Source: Patescibacteria group bacterium UBA2772
Lineage (GTDB): Bacteria > Patescibacteriota > Minisyncoccia > Moranbacterales > DUUL01
NCBI GenBank assembly: GCA_002352545.1
Contig: DEIO01000022.1
Location: 62,001 to 126,000 of the forward strand
Reading direction: 5' to 3'
Length of the DNA: 64,000 nt
In this document: positions 39,611 through 49,702 of the stretch, in pieces
Layout of the letters: each line of letters starts with the position of its first letter
How positions within the stretch are numbered: position 1 is the stretch's first letter
Made by a program: the position numbers and the translations under genes
The notes under the pieces: generated by a model
Databases searched by the model: none
What the model was told of the DNA's origin: nothing
What the model saw: only the letters and a program-made list of their open reading frames with translations

Positions 39611-41527
39611 ATGTTTAAAAGAGGATTTCTACTGGTAATTTCATTTGTTTTACTCTTTTCTTTTTCTGTGCAGACAGCTAATGCAATTGAAAACAGAGGT
39701 GCTTTCGATATCAAAAAATTTGATGTAGGGATATTCGTGAAAAAGGATGCAACTATAGAAGTCAAAGAAACAATTAACGTTAGTTTTTTTCAAAGAAGAC
39801 ATGGAATCTTTCGTAAAATACCAGTGAGATACACTGATCGAAATGGTTTTAAATACAATATGAAGCTAAATAATTTTTCAGTTCTAGACGAAAAAGGACA
39901 TGATATTGAATTTGATAAATATAACGAGGGTAGTGATGTTGTTTTGCAAATTGGTGATCCCAATTTAGAAATAATCGGTGATATGAAATATATTATTAGT
40001 TATAAAGTTCAAAGAGGCATGCGTTTTTTTGAAAACCATGATGAGATCTATTGGAATCCAATTGGAGTCGGTTGGCCAACTAAAATACACAATGCTTCTA
40101 GCACTGTCTATCTAGAAGAGGGAATTGATTTTTCTCAAAGTCATAACGTTTGTTTTGTTGGTGGGTTTGGATCGAGCGATGAGGATTGTACAATAACTTC
40201 TTATACTAATAGGGAGATCGAGTTTAAAGCAAATAGAGTTTTGGATAATTTTGAGGGACTTACTGTGGCAGTTAATTTCCCAAAGGGTTTTATATCAGAG
40301 CCAACAACTTGGCAATATTTTTTATTCTTCTTGAGCGATAATTGGGTATTTCTGATCCCGATTCTAATTTTTGGAGTTATGTTATACGTGTGGTATTTTC
40401 GTGGCAAAGAGCTTGAATTGAGGCGAGCGAATATTGCTCAATATGGACCACCAGATGACCTAACCCCAGGCGAAGTCGGCTATCTTATTAAAGAAGGTTA
40501 TTCGAATAATTTTGTATCTGCTGATATTGTGAATTTGGCAGTGAAGGGCTATTTAGCTATTTCTGAAGTTGAGCTAAAAATCCCTAAAATTCTTAAAAAT
40601 ATAAAAAAAATTAGTGGCAAGATTAATATTGTTATTATGATTGTCTTTTTGATTTTTGGTGCTTCATTTGTATCAACAATTCTAAAGGATGGTGGAACTG
40701 TCATTTCTGTTATCCCAGTTTTTGTTTTTTTGGGAGTCTTTATGTTGATTTTGTTTGTTAAGGGTAAAAAAACTTTTATTAGAAATGGTGATTCGGAATT
40801 AGTTGATTATGAAATTGAGAACTTAAAAGATTGGACAAAGGCAAAAGACTTAACTGCTCATGAGAGGAGATTACTAAAGGGTTTGTTTGCTAGTAAAATC
40901 TTAGGAAAGATAAAGCTCTCTGATAAAAAGAAGTTCTATGCGCATGTTCAAATGGCTTCAAATGAGGTTGTAAAGCAAATCAAGAAAAAAGGTTATTTTG
41001 AGGACTCTTTAGTTAATAATAAGGTAATCTATATTGTTGGGGGAATTATTCTGGGATTTATCATGTTTATGATTGGGTCTGCAACACAAAGGTTGGACTT
41101 TTTTCTAAGTGCGATTTTAACAGCATTTATATTGATTGTTTTCGGTGTTATTATGTCAAAAAAAACAGTGAAAGGAGTAGCAGCGTATTGGCATGCTAAA
41201 GGTTATGAGAATTATATAAATGTTGCTGAAAGGTATAGAGTTGAGTTTAACGAAAAAGAAAATATTTTTGAAAAAACATTGCCCTATGCCATGGTTTTTG
41301 GAAATGTTGATAAATGGGCGAGGGCTTTCGAGGGAATGACACAGAAAGAACCTAACTGGTATCACTCTAGTAGTGGAATGGCCACTTTTCATCCTGCAAC
41401 TTTTGCTAATAATTTGAATAGCGGTTTTGCAAAAGCAACAACAACAGCTTCAGCTTCTCCTAGTTCATCTTCTTTTGGTGGATCTTCCGGAGGAGGCGGA
41501 GGCGGAGGAGGTGGAGGTAGTTGGTAA
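39611..41527 (+). CDS. DUF2207 membrane protein with polyglycine tail
   Basis: A 638-residue protein: signal peptide (about 1-25, ending TANAIE), then a beta-rich extracytoplasmic DUF2207 domain (FDVGIFVKKDATIEVKETIN, RRHGIFRKIPVRY). A TM helix lies near 245-262, then a cytoplasmic part with TPGEVGYLIKEGY. Four further helices follow in two pairs, near 340-395 and 475-520. It ends in a Ser-rich stretch and a run of ten Gly then SW, the usual C-terminus of this family. Function unknown. ATG 39611 is chosen because the signal peptide starts there. Confidence 0.85.
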   Translation: MFKRGFLLVISFVLLFSFSVQTANAIENRGAFDIKKFDVGIFVKKDATIEVKETINVSFFQRRHGIFRKIPVRYTDRNGFKYNMKLNNFSVLDEKGHDIEFDKYNEGSDVVLQIGDPNLEIIGDMKYIISYKVQRGMRFFENHDEIYWNPIGVGWPTKIHNASSTVYLEEGIDFSQSHNVCFVGGFGSSDEDCTITSYTNREIEFKANRVLDNFEGLTVAVNFPKGFISEPTTWQYFLFFLSDNWVFLIPILIFGVMLYVWYFRGKELELRRANIAQYGPPDDLTPGEVGYLIKEGYSNNFVSADIVNLAVKGYLAISEVELKIPKILKNIKKISGKINIVIMIVFLIFGASFVSTILKDGGTVISVIPVFVFLGVFMLILFVKGKKTFIRNGDSELVDYEIENLKDWTKAKDLTAHERRLLKGLFASKILGKIKLSDKKKFYAHVQMASNEVVKQIKKKGYFEDSLVNNKVIYIVGGIILGFIMFMIGSATQRLDFFLSAILTAFILIVFGVIMSKKTVKGVAAYWHAKGYENYINVAERYRVEFNEKENIFEKTLPYAMVFGNVDKWARAFEGMTQKEPNWYHSSSGMATFHPATFANNLNSGFAKATTTASASPSSSSFGGSSGGGGGGGGGGSW

Positions 41528-41640
41528 GAATAAAGTGTGAGATAATGCAAACTTTTATATTCATGTTCGTAATTATTAACTGAGTGTGATTGAGCTGAAT
41601 TATTTAGCTTTTTAATTTTAAAATCTTAATAAGAGAGGAA

Positions 41641-42858
41641 ATGCAATTAATAAAGAAGAGTTGGGGATTTTTATGTGGTCATAAAATCAAGATTATTGTT
41701 TTAGTAGCGATTATTGGTGGTGGTTTCTATTATTATCAGAAAAACAACAAAGAAAATGATGCTGAAAGTAAAACAAAAGTCAGGACTGTAAAAGTTGAAA
41801 AGCAAGATATTGAATTATCAGTCTCTGGTAGTGGACAAGTGAAGGCAGATAGCCAAGTTGATCTTCGTCCACAAATTGCTGGAGACGGTTTGGATGTTGT
41901 TAAGGTTGAAGTTAAAAATGATCAGGAAGTAAAAAAGGATGATATCATTGCTGTTTTAGACACAGAAGATGCATTGGAACTTATTAGGGATAGAAAACTA
42001 GAACTTGAATCTTCAAAGATTAAACAAAAACAAGTTAATGATGAGAGTTATAGAAAAACAGAAGAAGACAAATGGAAGAGACAAATTCAGGAAATTGAAA
42101 TAAAACAAAAACTAAATAAACTAGTTGATGTAAGCAGTCAACTGGATGATTATTATATTAGAGCACCATTTGATGGGATTGTGACTGGACTTGATGCCGA
42201 AGTTGGTGACAGTGTTGCTCGTGACGAGGTTCTAGCATCAGTTATTACCAAGGAGTTAGTTGCTAACATTTCCTTAAATGAAATTGATGCTGTAAAGGTA
42301 AAAAAAGGAGCTGTTACAAAATTAACGTTCAGTGCCTTGGATGGTATTGAGATTGAAGGTGTGGTTTCAAAGATAGATACAATAGGAGAGGTTTCGCAAG
42401 GGGTTGTCTCTTATAGTGCTGAGATTAGCTTTGATGCAAGCGAAGTTAGTGATCTAAAGCCAGGAATGAGTGTTGAGGCTGAAATTTTAATTGCCTCCCA
42501 GAAAGATGTTTTAGCAGTTTCTGTTTCGGCAGTTCAAAGCAGTCCAAAGGGTGATTTTGTAATTGTTGTGCCGGAAAACCTTTCAAGTGAAGAATTGATG
42601 CAAAAGATAGTAGGTCAAAGAGCTTCCAAACAAAGAGGTTTACCAGAGGGTTTCAGAAGAGTCGTTGTTAAGACTGGAATTTCTGACGATGTGATTATTG
42701 AAATAGAAGGAGAAATAGAAAATGGAGAAGTTGTTTTGGCTCAAAGTATTTCTTCTGTTGAAGGAAGTGTGACTAGCGTGAAGAAATCTGGTGATAATGG
42801 CAATAAAAGCATTATTCCTACTATGGGAGGAGGAAGAATGGGAGGAGGAAGAAAATAG
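41641..42858 (+). CDS. MacA-type periplasmic adaptor (HlyD/RND family)
   Basis: Membrane-fusion protein that links an ABC exporter to the cell exterior. One N-terminal TM helix (about 15-31) is followed by a lipoyl/barrel-sandwich domain split by a short coiled coil (about 110-155), IRAPFDGIVTGLDAEVGD in the second half, a beta-barrel domain and a C-terminal part ending GGGRMGGGRK. At 405 residues it has normal length. AGAGGAA precedes the ATG. The ATPase and permease genes follow directly, so the three form one MacAB-like operon. Confidence 0.88.
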   Translation: MQLIKKSWGFLCGHKIKIIVLVAIIGGGFYYYQKNNKENDAESKTKVRTVKVEKQDIELSVSGSGQVKADSQVDLRPQIAGDGLDVVKVEVKNDQEVKKDDIIAVLDTEDALELIRDRKLELESSKIKQKQVNDESYRKTEEDKWKRQIQEIEIKQKLNKLVDVSSQLDDYYIRAPFDGIVTGLDAEVGDSVARDEVLASVITKELVANISLNEIDAVKVKKGAVTKLTFSALDGIEIEGVVSKIDTIGEVSQGVVSYSAEISFDASEVSDLKPGMSVEAEILIASQKDVLAVSVSAVQSSPKGDFVIVVPENLSSEELMQKIVGQRASKQRGLPEGFRRVVVKTGISDDVIIEIEGEIENGEVVLAQSISSVEGSVTSVKKSGDNGNKSIIPTMGGGRMGGGRK

Positions 42859-42885
42859 GTATTTAAGAAAAGCTAAGAAAAATCA

Positions 42886-43596
42886 ATGATAAGATGCAAA
42901 AATTTAGTAAAAATCTATAAAAACGGAGATAATGAAACCTGGGCCTTAAAAGATGTTTCGTTTGAAATCAAGAAAGGCGAATTCATTGCGATTATGGGAC
43001 CATCAGGAAGTGGAAAATCAACACTGATGCATATTATAGGTGCGCTGGATACAACGACAAAAGGGACATATTTTTTGGATGATAAGGATGTCTCTAAATT
43101 GACAGATGATGAGCTTGCTGAAATTAGGACAAATAAGATTGGATTTGTTTTTCAAGCATTTAATCTTCTTTCTAGGGCAACTGTTATAAGGAATGTTATG
43201 TTACCTCTTTTGTACAACAAGATTAAGAAAAGTGAGAGAATGAAGAGAGTCGAGGAATCTTTAAGGGCTGTTAATTTGGATCCAAATCGTTGGGATCATC
43301 TCTCAAATCAACTTTCTGGTGGTCAAATTCAAAGAGTTGCTATTGCTAGAGCATTAGTTAATCATCCATCCTTGATCTTAGCAGATGAGCCAACGGGTAA
43401 TCTAGATACAAAAACTGGAGATATGGTAATGGAAACATTCAGAAAATTGAATAAAGATAGCGGTCATACGATTGTGCTTATTACACACGAAAGAGAGGTC
43501 GCTGAACATGCAGACAGAATTATCCATATTCGAGACGGGGAAATTGAAAAAGACGAGATTGTCAAAAGTAATAGCTTAAAAAAGACGAGATTATGA
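42886..43596 (+). CDS. MacB-type ABC transporter ATPase
   Basis: ATP-binding subunit of the exporter encoded with its neighbours. Walker A GPSGSGKST (about residues 38-46), Q-loop FVFQAFNLL, signature LSGGQIQRVAIARAL (about 145) and Walker B LILADEPTGNLD are all intact. The specific features match the LolD/MacB branch. It is 236 residues long. The last codons overlap the permease start (ATGA), so translation is coupled. Confidence 0.95.
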   Translation: MIRCKNLVKIYKNGDNETWALKDVSFEIKKGEFIAIMGPSGSGKSTLMHIIGALDTTTKGTYFLDDKDVSKLTDDELAEIRTNKIGFVFQAFNLLSRATVIRNVMLPLLYNKIKKSERMKRVEESLRAVNLDPNRWDHLSNQLSGGQIQRVAIARALVNHPSLILADEPTGNLDTKTGDMVMETFRKLNKDSGHTIVLITHEREVAEHADRIIHIRDGEIEKDEIVKSNSLKKTRL

Positions 43597-44810
43597 AATT
43601 TTCAGATTTAATATACGAAACATTTATTTCTATAGCGACTAATAAAGTTCGTTCAGGGCTTACAATGCTTGGTATCGTGATTGGAATAGCTTCTGTGATT
43701 GTTATGATTGGAATTGGTCGTGGAGCTCAAAGTAGTATTGAAGGTGAAATTGAAAAAATTGGTTCGAATCTTTTAACGATTATGCCTGCCAAACAAAGGG
43801 GTCCGGGGAGTCCAGTTAATGATGCTAGCGCACAGTCGCTTTCAATGGACGATGTTGAAATGATTCAAGAAAAAGTTGAATCAGTAAAAACGATAGCTCC
43901 AGTTGTTTCAGGGAAATATCGATTGATTAGCGCAGGAGAAAACACTAGTACTTCGGCTACAGGTACTGTCGCAGAATATGTTGAAGTTAAAAGTCTTGAA
44001 ATTGAAGAGGGAACATTTTTTACAAATGACCATGTTAAGAAACTTTCAAGAGTAGCTGTTTTGGGTCCAGATACTGTGACTGATCTTTTTGGAGAAGATG
44101 GCGAAGCTGTTGGTAAGAAAATCACAATCGAAGGTATAAATTTCACAATAATTGGAACTACAGTTTCTAAAGGTGGTGGAGGTTTTGGTAGTCAGGATGA
44201 TATTGTATACATTCCCATCACTACAGCTCAACAATATTTGACTGGTGATGATCACCTTAATGATATACAAATTCAAATAGATACGCAGGAAAACATGAGT
44301 AATGCAGAAAGTGAAATCGAAGCTCTTCTTTTAGCTAAACACAAAATCGATGATCCTGATGAGGCAGATTTTAGAATCATGAATCAAGCCGATATTATGG
44401 AAACTGCCTCTTCGATAACTGGAACATTCACTGTTTTGCTAGGTGCTGTTGCTGGGATATCCTTGGTTGTAGGAGGTATTGGGATTATGAATATGATGCT
44501 GACTACTGTGACTGAAAGAACTCGAGAAATTGGACTTAGGAAAGCAATTGGTGCAAAAGCTGACGATATAACAAAGCAGTTTTTGTATGAATCAATTGCA
44601 CTAACCTTTGTTGGCGGAGTGTTGGGGGTTTTGTTGGGATATGGAGTTTCTGCTGGAGTTGAAAAATTTGCTAATCTTGCCTCTGAAATATCTGCTGTTT
44701 CAATTTTCTTAGCATTTGGAGTGTCTGCTTTTATCGGGATTGTTTTTGGATACTATCCAGCAAAAAGAGCAGCAAAATTAAATGCAATTGAAGCTTTGAG
44801 ATACGAATAA
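43593..44810 (+). CDS. MacB/FtsX-type ABC transporter permease
   Basis: A 405-residue permease with one N-terminal TM helix (about 20-42, LTMLGIVIGIASVIVMIGIG), a large extracytoplasmic domain (about 50-280) and three C-terminal helices. The TERTREIGLRKAIGA motif contacts the ATPase. This is the mechanotransmission type of ABC protein, used for export of small molecules or peptides or for lipoprotein work. The substrate is not evident. It is the last gene of the operon, before a terminator. Confidence 0.93.
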   Translation: MKFSDLIYETFISIATNKVRSGLTMLGIVIGIASVIVMIGIGRGAQSSIEGEIEKIGSNLLTIMPAKQRGPGSPVNDASAQSLSMDDVEMIQEKVESVKTIAPVVSGKYRLISAGENTSTSATGTVAEYVEVKSLEIEEGTFFTNDHVKKLSRVAVLGPDTVTDLFGEDGEAVGKKITIEGINFTIIGTTVSKGGGGFGSQDDIVYIPITTAQQYLTGDDHLNDIQIQIDTQENMSNAESEIEALLLAKHKIDDPDEADFRIMNQADIMETASSITGTFTVLLGAVAGISLVVGGIGIMNMMLTTVTERTREIGLRKAIGAKADDITKQFLYESIALTFVGGVLGVLLGYGVSAGVEKFANLASEISAVSIFLAFGVSAFIGIVFGYYPAKRAAKLNAIEALRYE

Positions 44811-44830
44811 ATAAATAGAGTCTTATAAAC

Positions 44831-44858
44831 AAAAATCAGGCCTCTTGGCCTGATTTTT
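44831..44858. terminator. Bidirectional terminator after the MacAB-like operon
   Basis: AAAAATCAGGCC TCTT GGCCTGATTTTT: a perfect 12-bp stem shared by convergent genes. It overlaps the stop codon of the minus-strand gene. Confidence 0.92.
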
Positions 44859-45165
44859 ATACTTTAAATCTTGAGATTGCAAGGTAAATTCTGGTTAGTT
44901 CTTCTTTTACCTGAGGTGTTTCATAGTCAGCGTTATGTGCTGTTTGTCCCTCATATCTTGTTTTTGCTTGATCGAGATGTAAATCAAAAACTACTTCTTC
45001 TGGTGATTCTTCGATATAGAGATGAAAACGAGGATATCTTTGATCTGTTAGTTTTCTAACATAACTGGTTTTTTGCGATATACTATCTTTTATTTGTAAA
45101 TATCCAGTTTTTCTTAGCATCATTGCAGGCGTCTGTGAAAATTTGTTTAGGATTCTGAATTTCAT
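44857..45165 (-). CDS. Conserved hypothetical protein
   Basis: A 102-residue soluble protein of unknown function; I recall similar short proteins in other CPR genomes. Distinctive segments are RYPRFHLYIEESPEEVVFDL, HLDQAKTRY and a QTAHNADYET stretch, suggesting a small alpha/beta fold with conserved His and Asp. It is transcribed alone on the minus strand and ends within the shared terminator. Confidence 0.65.
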   Translation of the reverse strand: MKFRILNKFSQTPAMMLRKTGYLQIKDSISQKTSYVRKLTDQRYPRFHLYIEESPEEVVFDLHLDQAKTRYEGQTAHNADYETPQVKEELTRIYLAISRFKV

Positions 45166-45239
45166 AAGAGTAATTTATTTATTTGTAAAGTAGTCGAGGC
45201 GTGGTAGAATATTAATATCTAATATAAACTGAAGAAGTA

Positions 45240-46100
45240 ATGTTTAAAAGGTTTTTTGGTGAAATCATAGTTATTCTAATTGCGATTATAGTGTTTAGTA
45301 CTATACATTTTTTGGATATGCATATAAAAAGAATTGAAGAAGTCAGACCCTTCGAAACGGTTGAGACAGGGGTTGTTCATAATAATGATGTCTTGGTTGA
45401 GCTCGATGAGCAGAAAGTGGAAATAGATTTTGAGGGTACTGAAGACGATATAATCAGACTAACAAATGAATTTAGAAAAGAAAAGGGATTGGATATTTTA
45501 GTTAGAGATGAGAAGTTGATGTTGTCTGCTAAAGCCAAAGGCGAGGACATGAGAGATAAAAAATATTTTGCTCATATCTCCCCTGATGGCGTTGAATTAT
45601 GGAATCTTGTGCAGAATGTTGATTATAAGTATTCTATTATTGCGGAGAATATTGCTGAAGGATATTTTTCTGCAGAGAGTGTGGTGAAGGCATGGAAGAA
45701 TTCAGAAGGGCATAGGAAAAATATGTTAGCTAGTGATTTTGAGGATATTGGTGTTTCTGTTGTAGAAATCGTCAATAAAAATGATAGAAAGAGTTTTGTA
45801 TTGGTTCAGCATTTTGCTATTTCTCAAAAAGCGTTACCAAAAAACCAAAAAGTTGGAATTGTTTGTGGAAAGAAGATGAAGAAGAATTGTAAAAAAATAG
45901 ATGAAAGAAAAGAAGAATACAGAGAGCTGGTTAAGGATCAAGAGAAGATAATCGAAAATACAGAAAAAGAAGGTTTTTCCAGAAAAGACTTAACTGATTT
46001 ATATGATAACCTAGATAAACTAAAAGAGGTTCGCGATGAATATAAGGAGTTCTCTCATGGTTGTGATGAGTATATGAATAAGTGTGATAGATGGGAATAA
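45240..46100 (+). CDS. CAP/SCP-domain exported protein
   Basis: A 286-residue protein with an N-terminal TM helix (about 7-26) and a CAP (SCP/PR1, YkwD-like) domain: LTNEFRKEKGLDILVRDEKL, KYFAHISPDG, ENIAEGY and VVKAWKNSEGHRKNML carry the usual His and Glu residues. A cysteine-containing charged coil follows (about 205-286). CAP proteins are secreted and may bind wall or lipid components; the role here is unknown. Confidence 0.88.
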   Translation: MFKRFFGEIIVILIAIIVFSTIHFLDMHIKRIEEVRPFETVETGVVHNNDVLVELDEQKVEIDFEGTEDDIIRLTNEFRKEKGLDILVRDEKLMLSAKAKGEDMRDKKYFAHISPDGVELWNLVQNVDYKYSIIAENIAEGYFSAESVVKAWKNSEGHRKNMLASDFEDIGVSVVEIVNKNDRKSFVLVQHFAISQKALPKNQKVGIVCGKKMKKNCKKIDERKEEYRELVKDQEKIIENTEKEGFSRKDLTDLYDNLDKLKEVRDEYKEFSHGCDEYMNKCDRWE

Positions 46101-46182
46101 TCTTGTTTGCACAAAACTCTTCAATTAAGTATAATTGAAAGGTATAAAAGAAAATATAATTTGAAATAAAATATAAGTGTTG

Positions 46183-46548
46183 ATGAAGAAAATACTGATT
46201 GTCGAGGATGATCCAATGTTAGTTGAGATTTATAGCAAAAAGTTTATCAGTGATGGGTTTGATGCTGATACAGCTAACAGTGGAGCTGAGGCAGAGAAAA
46301 AAATCAAAAGCGGTAAATTCGACCTTGTTTTACTTGATTTGATTTTGCCAGAAGCAGATGGTTTTGAGGTTCTAAAAAAGATTAAAGGAGATCCATCAGT
46401 TAAGAATACCAAGGTCGTTATTTTCTCAAATCTTTCTCAAGAAGAGGATAAAGAAAAAGCTGCAACTCTGGGAGCTGATGATTTTTTAACAAAATCTGAT
46501 TATACACCTAGTGAAATAGTTGAGCATGTAAAAGAAATGTTAGTCTAG
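46183..46548 (+). CDS. Response regulator, receiver domain only
   Basis: A 121-residue stand-alone CheY-like receiver. The acidic pair EDD (near residue 9), the phospho-acceptor Asp in LVLLDLILPEADGFE, the Ser of VIFSNLS and the Lys of DDFLTKSDYT are all present. ATG 46183 is preferred over the in-frame GTG/TTG just upstream. No histidine kinase or output domain lies nearby, so the partner is elsewhere. Confidence 0.93.
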   Translation: MKKILIVEDDPMLVEIYSKKFISDGFDADTANSGAEAEKKIKSGKFDLVLLDLILPEADGFEVLKKIKGDPSVKNTKVVIFSNLSQEEDKEKAATLGADDFLTKSDYTPSEIVEHVKEMLV

Positions 46549-46614
46549 AAATGGTTGTAATGTTTGCTATTAAGCCATGAATCGGTTATTGTTGTAAGAC
46601 ACGAAATGTTTGGG

Positions 46615-46641
46615 CAAATCAGACGTTGACTGATTTGTTTT
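46615..46641 (+). terminator. Terminator of the response regulator gene
   Basis: CAAATCAG ACGTTGA CTGATTTG followed by TTTTAT. Confidence 0.75.
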
Positions 46642-46678
46642 ATATTTATTTGAAGAACGAACTAAGAAATTTAAAAGT

Positions 46679-48469
46679 ATGTTAAGGACACACACTTGTG
46701 GACAATTGAGAGACTCTGAAATTGGAGAGAAGGCTACCCTAACTGGTTGGGTGCATAGAAGAAGGGATCACGGAGGCGTGATTTTTATTGATTTGAGAGA
46801 TAGATATGGACTAACTCAGATAAAGTTTGATCCAGCCATCGAAGATAATGCGCATGCTGAAGCTGATAAGCTGAGAAGTGAATGGGTTGTGAAAGTAACG
46901 GGGACTGTTGTAGCAAGACCAGGCGATATGTTGAATAAAAAACTGAAAACTGGAATGATTGAGGTTGAAATTTCAGATTTAGAGGTTCTAAATACTTCTA
47001 AAACACCTCCTTTTGAATTGATTGAAGAGAAAAATGTTGAGGCAAATGAGAATATTCGTTTAAAATATCGTTTTATTGATTTAAGAAGACCGAAGCTTCA
47101 AAAAATGCTACGAGTTAGAGATGAAATCATCAGGTATATGAGAAACTATTTTCATGCGAGGGACTTTCGAGAAGTGCAAACTCCGATATTAGCAAATTCT
47201 TCTCCAGAAGGGGCAAGAGATTGGTTAGTTCCTTCAAGAATTTATCCTGGTAAGTTTTATGCACTACCACAAGCACCACAACAGTTTAAGCAATTGCTAA
47301 TGGTTGGTGGAGTGGACAGATATTTTCAAATAGCACCTTGTTTTAGGGATGAGGATCCAAGAATGGATCGTCATTTTGGAGAATTCTATCAACTAGATAT
47401 GGAGATGAGTTTTGTAGAACAAGATGATATTTTCCAAGTGATGGAACCCTTAATGATTGAATTAACTGAAAAATTTTCTCAAAAGAAAATAGTTAATCTT
47501 AAGGAGGATAAAAGATTCCAACAAATTTCATGGAAAGAGGCGATGACAAAATATGGAAGTGACAAGCCTGATTTGAGATTTGATTTTGAAATCAAATCAG
47601 TCTCCAAGATTGTTAAGGATAGTGACTTTGCTGTATTTGCGAAAGTTATTGAAAGTGGAGGAGTGGTGCATGCAATGAATGTTGATGGTGGTGGAGAAAA
47701 ATTTTCTAGAAAAGATATTGATGAACTTACTGAACTTGCTCAGAGTAAAGGTGCTAAAGGACTTGCGTATATTGTGATTAAAGATGGTGGAAAATTACAA
47801 TCTCCAATTGTTAAATTTTTAGGAGATGAAGTTTGTTCGCAAATAGTAAAGCAATTTTCTGCAAAAGATGGAGATATTATATTCTTCGGTGCTGATAAAT
47901 GGAGAGGTGTATGTGAGAGTTTAGGTGCTGTTAGGAATGAATGTGGTGCAAGAATGGGACTGAAGGACTCTAATAAAGCTGCGTGGCTCTGGGTGACTGA
48001 TTTCCCAATGTATGATTATTCTGAAATTGAAGAAGGTCGTATTGATTTTGCTCACAATCCATTTTCTATGCCACAAGGAGGGATGGATGCACTAAATGAG
48101 AAAGATCCATTAGATATTGTTGCTTATCAATATGATTTTGTTTTAAATGGTTTTGAACTTACCAGTGGTGCTATTCGAAATCATAGACCAGAAGTTATGT
48201 ATAAAGCTTTTGAGATTGCAGGATATTCAAAAGAAGATGTTGATGCAAAATTTGGACACATGATTAGAGCTTTTGAATTTGGTGCGCCTCCACACGGTGG
48301 GAATGCGCCTGGAATTGATAGATTAATGATGGTTCTTAACGATTGGGATTCTATCCGAGATATCTATGCTTTTCCAAAAGATGGTCAGGGAAGAGATGTT
48401 ATGTTGGATACTCCAAGTGAAGTTGAGAAGAAACAACTTGATGAACTTCATATTTCTATAAAAAAGTAG
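46679..48469 (+). CDS. aspS: Aspartate--tRNA ligase
   Basis: Charges tRNA-Asp (possibly also tRNA-Asn). An N-terminal OB-fold anticodon domain (about 1-105, GWVHRRRDHGGVIFIDLRDR) is followed by the class II core: motif 2 FRDEDPRMDRHFGEFYQLD, the bacterial GAD insertion (about 280-410), and motif 3 GAPPHGGNAPGIDRLMM near the end. At 596 residues it has the full bacterial form. Whether it is discriminating cannot be judged by eye. Confidence 0.97.
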   Translation: MLRTHTCGQLRDSEIGEKATLTGWVHRRRDHGGVIFIDLRDRYGLTQIKFDPAIEDNAHAEADKLRSEWVVKVTGTVVARPGDMLNKKLKTGMIEVEISDLEVLNTSKTPPFELIEEKNVEANENIRLKYRFIDLRRPKLQKMLRVRDEIIRYMRNYFHARDFREVQTPILANSSPEGARDWLVPSRIYPGKFYALPQAPQQFKQLLMVGGVDRYFQIAPCFRDEDPRMDRHFGEFYQLDMEMSFVEQDDIFQVMEPLMIELTEKFSQKKIVNLKEDKRFQQISWKEAMTKYGSDKPDLRFDFEIKSVSKIVKDSDFAVFAKVIESGGVVHAMNVDGGGEKFSRKDIDELTELAQSKGAKGLAYIVIKDGGKLQSPIVKFLGDEVCSQIVKQFSAKDGDIIFFGADKWRGVCESLGAVRNECGARMGLKDSNKAAWLWVTDFPMYDYSEIEEGRIDFAHNPFSMPQGGMDALNEKDPLDIVAYQYDFVLNGFELTSGAIRNHRPEVMYKAFEIAGYSKEDVDAKFGHMIRAFEFGAPPHGGNAPGIDRLMMVLNDWDSIRDIYAFPKDGQGRDVMLDTPSEVEKKQLDELHISIKK

Positions 48470-48501
48470 AAATAGTTAGTTGAAATAATTGTCTCAGTAA
48501 G

Positions 48502-49686
48502 GTGTTAAAAAAAGAAAAAAAATCAAAAAAGAAACTTGCTTTAATTAACTCTATGACCTTGATGTTAGGTCTTCAGTTAGGTTTAGTTTCATTTATCTTA
48601 TCAACATTTTTAGGAAAACAAGTCAGTGAAAAAGGAGTTGGCTGGCTTTTTTTGCTGGCTTATTTAATTTCATTCTATATTTTAATCAAAGTTCATTTTT
48701 TGATTAAAAAATATGGAAAATCACAAACATTTTTTATGTTTGTGGCTGTAAGATGGATTTCACTTATAGGGATGGGGGCTTTTTGGTTTCATCCAGTGTC
48801 AATTGTTTTTGCAGTTTTTTCTTTGGTTGGTAATGCAATGTTGTGGTCGACCTTAGATGTGTTGCTTGAAGAATATTCAGACAATGGAACAACAGGGAAG
48901 ACTAGGGGGTTGTTTTTAGTTGTTTTGAACACGGGCTTTTTAGTAGCGCCATTTATCTCAACATCATTGATTCAGAATTATAAAAATGGTTTTCAGTTAG
49001 TTTTTTACCTAGCTTCTTTCTTTGCTTTAATTCCAATGTTGATTTTAGCTGTTTTCTTTTCCGAGAGAAAATATATTCAGCAAAAAAAGAAACGTAATAA
49101 ATTATTTTTTTGGAAAGAAGTTTTTAACAGGAAAGACATTTTAAGGATTTATCTAGCCTCCTTTTTGTTGGACTTGTTTTATTCTGTGATGGTTGTTTAT
49201 ATGCCGATATATCTTTTGGATGTTGGTCTTTTTTGGGGTGAAATGGGTAAAATATTCACAGTAATGCTTATTCCTTTTGTTTTGATACAATATCCGTTAG
49301 GTATTATTGCTGACAAGAAAACTGGAGAAAAGGAATGGTTAATCTTGGCACTTCTTTTGATGGCTCTTTCCACTACCTGTATTGGTTTTATTGATGTTCC
49401 ACAAGTTGGGCTCTGGATGATGCTTTTGTTCTTGACAAGGGTCGGAGCTGCAATGGTGGAAGTTATGAGGGATACATATTTTTATAAACAAGTTGGACCA
49501 AAGGAGATTGAAATTATGGATTTTTTTAGAACTACTAAAAGCATTTCCTATATTTTCGGAATGAGTTTTTTTAGTATAATCCTATTTTTCTCTAATATAG
49601 AATCAATATTTTTTGTATTAGGAGGCATTATTTTACTTGGAACGATTCCTTTATTTTGGCTCAAAGATACGGACGCTTTCAGTTAA
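48502..49686 (+). CDS. Major facilitator superfamily transporter
   Basis: A 394-residue membrane protein with about 12 hydrophobic helices in two halves, separated by a basic cytoplasmic loop (SERKYIQQKKKRNKLFFWKE near residue 190). It starts at GTG with a Lys-rich segment. The ADKKTGEKEW loop in the second half corresponds to the MFS motif A position. Substrate unknown. It lies 17 bases before an antiporter gene and may share its transcript. Confidence 0.82.
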   Translation: MLKKEKKSKKKLALINSMTLMLGLQLGLVSFILSTFLGKQVSEKGVGWLFLLAYLISFYILIKVHFLIKKYGKSQTFFMFVAVRWISLIGMGAFWFHPVSIVFAVFSLVGNAMLWSTLDVLLEEYSDNGTTGKTRGLFLVVLNTGFLVAPFISTSLIQNYKNGFQLVFYLASFFALIPMLILAVFFSERKYIQQKKKRNKLFFWKEVFNRKDILRIYLASFLLDLFYSVMVVYMPIYLLDVGLFWGEMGKIFTVMLIPFVLIQYPLGIIADKKTGEKEWLILALLLMALSTTCIGFIDVPQVGLWMMLLFLTRVGAAMVEVMRDTYFYKQVGPKEIEIMDFFRTTKSISYIFGMSFFSIILFFSNIESIFFVLGGIILLGTIPLFWLKDTDAFS

Positions 49687-49702
49687 TTATTAGATTTATT
49701 TT